This document shows positions 56,150 to 64,000 of a DNA stretch of 64,000 nt, one piece after another; position 1 is the stretch's first letter, and each line of letters starts with the position of its first letter. The stretch is from the NCBI RefSeq assembly GCF_019393635.1, contig NC_057862.1, forward strand, positions 675,854,314 to 675,918,313, read 5' to 3'. The position numbers and the translations under genes were made by a program. Source of the DNA: Dromiciops gliroides. Its lineage: Eukaryota; Chordata; Mammalia; Microbiotheria; Microbiotheriidae. Under the pieces are notes generated by a model, which saw only the letters and a program-made list of their open reading frames with translations, was not told the origin of the DNA and made no database searches.

Positions 56150-57590
56150 TGGTGTCTCTCTTGATCCACCTAACTCTCACCTGGGATTCCAAGAAGCTAT
56201 AGTGTGTGCAGTGACCACACCACAGTAAACCATTTTGGCAGATGGGATAAACCAGGCTGAAGGTAAGTGCAGTGTCTACCCCAATCACGTGAAGACTTCC
56301 CCTGGTGGAATGGGCAGATGAGAACAATTTGTTCCAACGGCCATGAAGGCAACTGAAACAGACACTGTGGAACACTTAGAGCTTGTTTAGACATCCAAGA
56401 CACCAAGGTCTTCCATGGCAGCTCAAACCGTTACCAGTCATCTCGACTGTCCTGCCCCTAGATCGTGATTATTCTGGTAGAGAGAGTGAGGTCAACAACT
56501 TCGTGCAACTTTGCCTCACTTAAATCCAAATTCTGCATGAGTCAAAAGACATTAGCCTTACAATTTTTTCTCCTCGTTATATTTTTTTTTCTTTTTGTGG
56601 GACAATGGGGGTTAAGTGTCTTGCCCAGGGTCACACAGCAAGTAAATGTCAAGTGTCTGAATCCAGATTTTAACTCAGGTCCTCCTGAATCCAGGGCCAG
56701 TGCTTTATTCACTGTGCCACCTAGCTGCCCCCTAGCCTTACAATTTTAACATTCATATCTACCTTAAAGTCCTGTGGTGACAGGCAAGTGACAAAGCAGC
56801 AGGTACAGATATACTAGGAGCTGTAGTCACAACCCTACACACAGGTGGCCCAGACCATAGGGTCTTCTTCTCATTGGAAGAAGCAGTGGGATTCGGCAGC
56901 CCCCTGGGTGTCTGAGCAGTCTTTTAAGGACCACATTGCCCACCTCCTCATGTGAGGAAGGGGCTAGAAAAGGTGCCCAAAATTGTCTGCTTACTCAACT
57001 CTGGCCTGATTATCATGGCAAGTGGGGATCCCGCCATGGGGTCAAAACACAAAAAAAGGACAAAAACTTCTGCAAAGATGATTCCACTGACCATCAGTAC
57101 ATGGAATGTGTGCACACTTATGGACAACACGAAATCCAGCAGACCTGAAAGACAAAGAGCTCTTGTTGCAAGAGAACTCAGTAGGTATTGCATCCAAATA
57201 GCAGCCCTGAGTGAAACAAGACTGGCAAATGAGGACCAGCTTACTGAGATTGGAGCTGGATACATGTTTTTCTGGACTGGCCACAGTGAAGGGGAGTGTG
57301 TGAATCTGGTGTAGGTTTTGTGATCAAAACTAATCTTGTCAACAAACTTGTATGTCTACCAAAAAGAGTCAATGACAGGCTCATGACAATGCCATTGCCA
57401 CTTGCAGGAAAACACCAGGCCACCATCATCAGTGCCTGTGTTCCCACCATGACAAATTCTGATGAGCTCAAAGAAAAAGTTTATGAAAACCTGGAGACTC
57501 TTATCATCAATGTCCCAAAAGAGGACAAGCTTGTAATTCTGGGTGACTTCAATGCTAGAGGAGGCTCAGACCAGTAGACGTGGCCGGGTG
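56150..57590 (+). mobile_element. RTE LINE, 5' region with endonuclease domain
   Basis: A 5' UTR, then an apurinic endonuclease domain in two frames: ISTWNVCTLMDNTKSSRPER, ALVARELSRYCIQIAALSET and AGYMFFWTGHSEGE (to about 57300), then VGFVIKTNLVNKLVCLPKRV, HQATIISACVPTMTNSDELK and KLVILGDFNARGG (57296-57577). One frameshift lies near 57300. The reverse transcriptase part is missing; the element stops at the LTR fragment. Confidence 0.88.
56577..56742 (-). mobile_element. Marsupial tRNA-derived SINE in the RTE 5' region
   Basis: Direct repeats TAGCCTTACAATTTT on both sides (about 56559 and 56743). Confidence 0.9.
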
Positions 57591-57715
57591 TTGACAAAAT
57601 GAAACGTAAATACCCTGATTTCCAGAGCTAAGGCCCAGCAAGACAGCTGTGCCCTGAGCTTGGCAGGACAAAAATCCTTTGCGATCACCCTCTGGATGAT
57701 CTCAACCTCTGGGCT
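57591..57715 (+). mobile_element. LTR fragment (endogenous retrovirus fossil)
   Basis: Same family as the solo LTR at 19358: TTTCCAGAGCTAAGGCCCAG and TCACCCTCTGGA are shared. Only the 5' end of the LTR is present. Confidence 0.65.
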
Positions 57716-58589
57716 AGTCTCCCTAATCCTTCTCCTCCTTTTGTAGGATCATAGACTTTCAGATTTAAAAGGAGCCTCAATGACCGCCTAGTCCAGACCA
57801 AACTTGAAGAGTCCCAAATATAACATACTAACAAGTGGTCATCACTCTTCACTGCCAAGAACTCAGAGTTGAGTGGATAGAAGTTGTGTGATGGATGGAA
57901 TTTGGCAGGGAGGCAGAGACTTGAGGCAGGGAGGTCAATGAAAAGGCTACTGCAGTGATCTAGGTGAAAGGTAATAAATGCCTATTTTAGGGTTTGGGGT
58001 TTATGGAGGAGAGAAGCAGATTCATATAAGATGTAGGGAAGGTAGAAATGGACAGTATTAACAACAGATTGGACATGCAGGGTGACTTCCATGGAGGAGG
58101 CAAGGATGACCCTGAGGCTGCAAGCCTACAGAACTGAGAAGATGGAAGTGCCTTCAGCAGTAATAATGAGGATGGGAACAGGGGAGGGTTTGGGGAGAAA
58201 AATAATTAGCGCTTCCTTGACTTTGAAAAGTCAGTAGGTAACTTTTTTACTTTATTCCCTTAATGCCACCTGCAATGACCACCAAAATTTCAGTTAACAA
58301 GAACTGAATAAGCACATACTATGTGACAAGTGCCATGCTATGTGATGGTGATACAAAGACTCAGAGCTGTGCCAGGGCAGCACAGCACAGAATCCCAGTT
58401 GGGAAAGCCAGACACCTGATGGTGAATCTACAAACACTGGCAAGTACCATCTAACATTCAGTGCCCTAATGCTGGAAAATAACCAGGCACTCTAGGGGCC
58501 ACTTCAAGAAGAGATGACAACCAATCAGCCTTGGAAAAATGTCAATAATGTCAAGAGAGGCTGGATGACCTCTCTGAATTCTGCCTTAG

Positions 58590-58765
58590 ACTCTTCCCAC
58601 CCTGGGAAAGTTATTTAATCTCTCTCAGCTTCAGTTTCTTTATGTGAAAAATGAAGATAATAGTAACACACACCTCACAGCAACATTTTAAGGATCATGG
58701 GATAATAATATATGTGCACATATTTGCCCACCTTAAAAGGCAATATCCACTGATATAGTTAATAG
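58590..58765 (+). mobile_element. MIR-type SINE fragment
   Basis: CTCTCTCAGCTTCAGTTTCTT and ACACCTCACAGCAACATTTT phrases. Copy A has no equivalent here, so either copy A lost it or it inserted in copy B only. Confidence 0.5.
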
Positions 58766-59088
58766 TATTACTTACAGACTGGTAGCTTCATTAAAATCTG
58801 CCCCCATAAAATCAGGGACTCCCTGAGGATAGGGGTTCTATCTTTCCAATTGACCAGGGGCTCCATGAGTGAGTGCAGTGTGAGGAAAGAATGAAGGGAA
58901 TCTTTTCTTATTTCTCTCCTCCAGAATTAAATCTCCATGGTGATCCTTTCAGACTTCAAAATGCCTAGGTTCAACAAATATGTAGGAATGAGGACTGGGT
59001 GGTTGGCATTGAAGCAGCCCATCCTAGGCTTCCCAAATAATAACTGATGATGACTGTGCTCTGAGGTACCCTGTCCTCCCCATAGGGG

Positions 59089-59234
59089 AGGTTTCACTTC
59101 CTCTCTTATACCTGCAAGGCAGGGAAAGTTTCAGCCTGGTAACAGACATCGTAGGTGATGATGAAAGGAGGGCAGGGCCTCAGCAGAGCCAATCCCAGCC
59201 TGGCTGGGAAAGAGGAAGCCATGATATATAAATA
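59089..59234 (+). promoter_or_regulatory. Candidate class I-type promoter of UT-B
   Basis: GGTTTCACTTCCTC (class I ISRE core) at about 59090-59103; CCTGGTAACAGACA at 59135-59148, matching the MHC X-box consensus except its last two bases; GGTGATGATG just after as X2/CRE-like; CCAATC at 59189-59194 as reverse Y box; and a strong TATATAAATA at 59225-59234. ATG follows at 59337. The X-to-Y distance (about 55 bases) is longer than usual, which weakens the X/Y part. Confidence 0.55.
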
Positions 59235-59336
59235 GAAGACAACAGTTTTCAGTTCCTGGAACCTAAGATGAGGACCCTAAAGCTTCTCCCAATTGGGGTG
59301 TAATTGATGAGTCCAAGTAGCCACTTTCTGAAGATC

Positions 59337-59421
59337 ATGGAGTGTCAGGGAAGGTGGACATGTCACTCTTCAACATGGTTTCTCATTCTAGGAGTATTTT
59401 CTTTGAGAGAGATCCAAGCAG
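59337..59421 (+). CDS. UT-B exon 1, signal peptide
   Basis: 85 bp; hydrophobic WFLILGVFSL core, ends EIQA plus one base, donor GTAAGT. Confidence 0.82.
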
Positions 59422-61228
59422 GTAAGTGTAGAGGGAAAGAGGTCAAGTAGAAAGGGGAAAGACTAAATCTTAGGGTCTGATTGGCAAAACTCAGTCACTG
59501 TACTCAAGAGATTTCAGGCAAACCAGGCAGTCAGTCAACAAGAACTCATTGAGCAATGTGTATATCAAGCTAAGTGCTATGGGTACCAAAAAATAAATAA
59601 AATAAAACCTTGTCACTACCCTTAAGGAACTAACACACTAATGGGGGAGACAAAATATAAACAAAAAGATGCCTGCAAGACACAGAGAGAGTAGATGAAA
59701 GGGAACTTTGGAGAGGAAAGCTCTGGCAATTGTGGGCACCAAGAGAGGCTCCCTGAAAATGGCATTTGATCTGAGACTTGAAGGAATCCAGGGAAGCATG
59801 GAGGTAGAGGTAAGGATGGAGAACATGTGAATCATGGGGAATAGTGAGAATAAAGGCAGAAGGAGGAGCATAGAGTAGCATGATTGAGTACAGCAAGTAA
59901 GGGGCTGGTCAGCAGCTGAAAAAATGGGGGCAGTATAGCGTAAGGCAGATAGAGTGGCTGGAAGTGTTCATGCTCTGGAAGGTTTTACGTGTCAAGCAAA
60001 GAACTTTATCCTGTAGGTAAGAGAGAGCTGGTGGGGCTTGCTAAATAGGAGAGTGACATAGTCAGAGTTATGCTTTAGAGAAATCACATTGGCAGCTGAG
60101 AGATCATAGATCAGAGAGGGAAGAGGCTAGAGGTAGGGAGACCAGTGAGGGGCTATTACATGTGAGAGAAAATAGGGTCCAAACAAGGATCAGGGCTGTG
60201 GGAGTAACACTGGAGGGGATTTATAGGAGAACTACCAAAGGACCTGAAAGGTCATATAGTCCAACCTTGTCATTTGACAAATTTGGAAGCTGAGTCCCAG
60301 AGAGGTTATGTGACTTTCCCAAAGTCATAAAATTAGTATTAAAATGGGATTCAAACCGAGTTCTTCTGATCCCAAATCTGAAGAAAGGAAGCCAAGTGGG
60401 GGGACAGGGCAGCTGGGTGGCACAGTGGATAGGGAGCTAGCTCTGGCTTCAGGAGGACCTGAATTCAGGTCTGGCCTCAGACACTTGACACTTTCTAGCT
60501 GTGTGACCCTGGGCAAGTCACTTAACCCTCATTGTGAAGAAGAAGAAGAAGAAGAAGAAGAAGAAGAAGAAGAAGAAGAAGAAGAAGAAGAAGAAGAAGA
60601 AGAAGAAGAAGAAGAAGAAGAAGAAGAAGAAAGGGAATGAGGGCCTGAACTGGGGTGGGGGGGAGGTTAGTAAATGGAGAGAAAAAATAGATTTGAGAGA
60701 AGTTGTGGAGAGGAATCAGTAGGACTTGGCCATTGGTCAAATATTGAAGGAAGGGGGGAAAGGGAAGACTGAAGGATGAAACTGAGATTACAAATCTGAG
60801 TTATTGGAATGTTAATGGTGATCTTGACAGAAATAGAAAGTTAGGAGGAGTAGTGGGTTTAAGGGGGAAAGGAATGACTTCTAGTTTTGACATATTGAAT
60901 TTCAGCTACCTATAGGCAATCTAATTGGATATGCCCAAACAAAGGGTTTTTAAAAAAAAAATATGCATTTATTAAGCCCCCACTATGTGCCACACACATA
61001 AAGCTAAGTGCTTTGCAAATGTCTTATTTGATCATCATAAAAAACCTAAAAGGTAGGCATCATTATTATCCCAATTTTATGAATAAGGAAAACAAAGCTT
61101 GAAGAACTTAAGCAACTTGCCCAGGGTCACACAGCATAAGTGGCTGAAGCTAGATTTGAACTCAAGTCTTCCTGACTACCAGCACAGAACACTATCCACT
61201 GCACCAAATACCGGGTGATGTGTAAAGT

Positions 61229-61299
<71 letters not shown>

Positions 61300-63814
61300 G
61301 GATATTTAGGTTTTGGAGTCATCTATATAGATTGTCTTTACTGATCATTAAGGGCAGAGGAAGGGCAAAGGAATGGATGAGAGGAGACACTCAACCTCTG
61401 GTATCTGAAAACCTGCCCCCTGAAGTGAAACACCATCTTTTCTTCTCTTCCATCCTACAATACAGTCCACCACAGGCATGTGGGTCAGTTCACTGCAGTG
61501 GGCACAGCCCATTCCCTCTCGGAATTAAATGCAATTAACTTCATAGATGATGTTGAAATTGGATACTATAACAACATACAGAATCAAATTATTGTCAAGA
61601 TACCCTGGATCTCCAAGGTACTGGGAATCGATTACATTACCCAGATGCTTCATTTATTGGTGGATCATGAGCAACATTCTCTCTGGACCATTCAATACTT
61701 AGCAAAGAATGCCACTGACCCTAACAGTAAGTCAGATCGATTCATCTCCCCCATCTCTCTTTTCATCATACCTTGTCTATTTCTCTTCCAAGTCCAATAA
61801 TAGATCCATCCCTAAAAGATCATACCACTGAAATGGACATCCTTGATTCCAGTCCCTTGTTATTTACTTCCCTGGAGAAACAGCTTTGAAGAATTTAACC
61901 CTGAGCCTTAGGTTTCACCCAGTTAAGTCACCATTTCCTTCTATAATCTTCTAATAAACCTCTGCCTTCAACCCAAGAATTTTCACTACTTTCCCAAATT
62001 TTCTTAATCAATAACCTTGAACTCATAGGATGGTGGCTCTATACCCTTATTTAGGCCCTCAATTTAGGGATGGGCTGCACTTGATCCTAGTTACTGATCT
62101 CCTGCTGTTCAGCTGTCCCAGAGGAGCCCAAACCAATGTCCCTCCACAGGAAACCACACAGGGCAGCTTCTTGCAGACTGTGAAATAGACGATGACATCA
62201 AGGTAAAGAGCCATGTCCATTTAATTTGGGATGGAGAGGAATATTACAGGATAGATGAAGAAGTTGGGCACTGGGAGAACTTAAAGCCTGAATTCAAGAA
62301 ATACAAGCATTTGCTGGAGAGCCCCTTCTGGACCAATCTAAGGAAACAATACATGGATAAATATTGTGTAGACTTGATGAGGAAAATCGTTGGTCACTCA
62401 AGCTTAAAGGATAATGGTGAGTGTTTTCTTCTTCCCATCTCTTCCCAAAAGGTCCAGGTCACTTCCATCATCCTGTGTGCTAACTGGAGCCCTAGAAAAA
62501 CAGGTAGAATTTCTGGCTTCTGACCATAACTCAAACTCACAATGGGAAAATCAGAGAAATATGAGAAAAAGTGAAATTCTTTCTTTTTTCTTTCTTTCTT
62601 TTTTCTTCCTTTATGTTCTCAACTCCATTTTTTTTCTTTTTCACTTTGTGACCTTCTTTCTTTCCTACTTACCTTCTTTCCTTCTTTCTCTTTTTGTCCT
62701 TTTTTCTTTCCTCCTTTCTGGATACTTATACTGCCATTTCCTGCCAAGCTGGAAAAACAGTATATGTACAGGCTCAAGAATGACAGACATGTGTCTGCTG
62801 TCAAGTGAGCCATCTAGCCAAATTTAGAACCATACTACCAGAAGGCTGGTAACCAGGTAATGTTTCATTCTTATTTTGTTGGGGTTAGAATGCAAGAAGG
62901 ATATCCTAGTAAGTATAGTGGGTCTGTAATCTACATCATTAGGAGAATATCTACTGATGAAGTCATGGATCGTTGACCTTTTGAAGAAGACTGTTCTTAA
63001 TCCATCATAGCAGACCAAACTCCATTAAGATGGTTTAGAAAACTGATTACTGGGGTAATCAACACCAACAGATGTTGGCTCTGTAACTAATGTTTATCTA
63101 GCACTCTTCTAGGTGTCCAGGGAGATACAAAGAGGCATAAACTAACATGATACCCTCAAGGACCTGATAGCTCTATTGGATGAGGGATTCTGCATTAAGG
63201 AGACTGGGCATTTCAGTGAAGGCAGAGACAAAGGAAGCATCAGACATTCACTGAGATTTTGACATGAAGTCTTCTTTCTTGATCTCTGCTCCCAGTGCCC
63301 CCTGAAGTGACTGTATCCCACTATGTCAGCCCAGAAGGAAGCAGCATTCTCTCCTGCACAGCCAGAGGCTTCTACCCTCAGTCCATCCTACTACGTTGGG
63401 AGAAGAATGGGAAACTGGCTGTATGGGGAAAGGAGACTTCCACTGGCATCCTGCCTAATATGGATTCTACCTTCCATCTCCAAGTTACCTTAGAGCTCCC
63501 ACCAGAGGACTCAGGAACAGGTTACACCTGTGTGGTAGAACATATTGCGCTGAAGACCCCTGTTGTGTATCCAGGTTAGTGCTTTAGCCGGGCACTCTCA
63601 TCACATCCCCAGGAGACCAGGTCATGGACTGTAGTTTTACTTCCTTCCCCTTCTACTGAATCTACAACCTCTTACATTCTACCCTTTATCCCTATAGTCC
63701 CTGAAAAGCCCACAATGGAGAAGCCTGGGATCCGGGGACTGGGCATTGTGTTAGCTGTCATCCTAGTGCTGAGCTGTGCTGGGGCCTTCATAGCATGGAA
63801 GATGAAGAAGTCAG
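59337..63814 (+). CDS. UT-B: UT-family MHC class I-like heavy chain (core exons)
   Basis: Spliced from 59337-59421 (leader), 61466-61726 (alpha1), 62150-62416 (alpha2), 63296-63574 (alpha3) and 63698-63814 (transmembrane). Lengths and phases are identical to UT-A, all sites AG/GT, no stop. Start ATGG with A at -3, leader MECQGRWTCHSSTWFLILGV. Alpha1 differs from UT-A at roughly a quarter of positions, while the first half of alpha2 is identical in protein. Sequons NAT and NHT, both disulfide pairs, and a TM segment followed by WKMKKS are present. Tail exons would lie beyond the window. Expected to be a surface MHC-like glycoprotein; partner (beta-2 microglobulin) and ligand are not shown by sequence. 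Confidence 0.85.
59520..60110. repeat. Old interspersed repeat in intron 1, copy of 3100-3720
   Basis: AATGGCATTTGATCTGAGAC and GTGACATAGTCAGAGTTATG match copy A; family unresolved. Confidence 0.5.
60398..60535 (+). mobile_element. Marsupial tRNA-derived SINE
   Basis: GGGCAGCTGGGTGGCACAGT to CACTTAACCCTCATTGTG, passing straight into the GAA repeat. Absent from copy A. Confidence 0.9.
60536..60632 (+). repeat. (GAA)n repeat, about 32 units
   Basis: Pure GAA triplets grown from the tail of the preceding SINE, inside UT-B intron 1. Confidence 0.98.
60960..61205 (-). mobile_element. MIR/THER-type SINE, copy of 4855-5105
   Basis: CACTATGTGCCACACACATA to ATCCACTGCACC with TTGCCCAGGGTCACACAGCA between. 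Confidence 0.8.
61230..61298 (+). repeat. (GA)n microsatellite
   Basis: About 33 GA units shortly before UT-B alpha1; copy A has none at this place. Confidence 0.98.
61466..61726 (+). CDS. UT-B exon 2, alpha1 domain
   Basis: 261 bp: HHRHVGQFTAVGTAHSL, INFIDDVEIGYYNNIQ, KIPWISKVLGIDYITQ, LLVDHEQHSLWTIQYLAKN, then sequon NAT. Donor GTAAGT. Confidence 0.9.
62150..62416 (+). CDS. UT-B exon 3, alpha2 domain
   Basis: 267 bp. From NHTGQLLADCEIDDD to GHWENLKPE the protein equals UT-A; changes are in the helix (FKKYKHLLES, MDKYCVDLMRK, GHSSLKDN). Trp167 of UT-A is Leu here. Confidence 0.9.
62575..62730 (+). repeat. Pyrimidine tract in UT-B intron 3
   Basis: C/T-rich, about half the length of the UT-A tract at 6355. 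Confidence 0.85.
63296..63574 (+). CDS. UT-B exon 4, alpha3 Ig domain
   Basis: 279 bp: PPEVTVSHYVSPEG, LSCTARGFYPQSILLRW, LPNMDSTFHLQVTLELPP, YTCVVEHIALK. CD8-type acidic loop absent, as in UT-A. Confidence 0.95.
63698..63814 (+). CDS. UT-B exon 5, connecting peptide and transmembrane
   Basis: 117 bp: PEKPTMEKPGIRG, then LGIVLAVILVLSCAGAFIA, then WKMKKS. Ends in phase 1 at GTATGC. Confidence 0.88.
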
Positions 63815-64000
63815 GTATGCATGTAATGGGAAAGAGTGACAGAAAGATATTGGATGGGGAGCTCCCAAGGAGACAGGAGATATTGCTAATATAGCAACCT
63901 CAATAAGTGCTTGTAGGAAAATGTTTTGAGAAGGAAATCCCAGAACCTTAGGGTCAAAGTGGGACACAGAAGTTATACAGTCTAAACCATACCTGTTCAA

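Larger units (their letters stand above)
57740..64000 (+). repeat. Segmental duplication, copy B (carries UT-B), runs off the window
   Basis: Begins at TTGTAGGATCATAGACTTTC and is collinear with 1178-8150. It lacks the three SINEs of copy A. It has its own SINE with a GAA tail at 60398-60632 in place of about 600 bp of copy A, and a GA repeat at 61230. Confidence 0.9.

Noticed and set aside
60344-60740. Poly-Glu, poly-Lys and poly-Leu open frames
   Set aside because: Translations of the GAA repeat and its SINE.
1-64000. CRISPR arrays, operons, phage or plasmid features
   Set aside because: Intron-exon genes, SINEs, LINEs and LTRs throughout show mammalian nuclear DNA; no spaced identical repeats of CRISPR type were seen.

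Overview
The window looks like marsupial nuclear DNA. It is dense in the tRNA-derived SINE that begins GGGGCAGCTAGGTGGC and is typical of metatherian genomes. It also holds marsupial-type L1 and ORF1-only (HAL1-like) LINEs, RTE, L2, MIR/THER-type SINEs and several solo LTRs. I cannot name the species. Genes are sparse, multi-exonic and lie in long repeat-filled introns. The only host coding genes I can support are three MHC class I-like genes. They best fit the marsupial/monotreme UT family, a call made from recalled family features and not from an alignment.

Layout. (1) 1178-8150: duplicon copy A with gene UT-A on the + strand (leader, alpha1, alpha2, alpha3 and transmembrane exons, 2905-7829). 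(2) 10920-14780: the 3' part of the same unit (X1), with two candidate cytoplasmic-tail exons and a poly(A) signal. (3) 15500-24300: repeats (L2, L1, LTRs, MIR). (4) 24472-39675: gene UT-C on the - strand, a divergent relative with all five core exons open. Its introns are swollen by a processed TBCB retrocopy, a complete 3.2 kb ORF1-only LINE flanked by a 16-bp target duplication, and a solo LTR. (5) 40-52.7 kb: no gene recognised; SINEs, an old L2, an LTR and microsatellites. (6) 52756-56145: a second, orphan copy of the 3' unit (X2) with no gene body in front of it. (7) 56150-57715: an RTE fragment and an LTR fragment at the edge of the duplication. (8) about 57740-64000: duplicon copy B with gene UT-B on the + strand, running off the window after its transmembrane exon.

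How the parts fit. UT-A and UT-B are collinear copies about 56 kb apart with identical exon lengths and phases. X1 and X2 show that the ancestral unit was gene body plus tail segment. X2 therefore marks a further UT copy whose body is gone from the window. All three genes carry upstream sequences resembling class I promoter modules (ISRE-like, X-like, CCAAT/Y-like, TATA), best kept in UT-B and UT-C. The products should be type I membrane glycoproteins with an MHC fold. Several residues that classical class I uses to hold peptide ends are not kept, so their ligand is unknown. No bacterial feature, CRISPR array, structural RNA gene or retroviral coding region was recognised.
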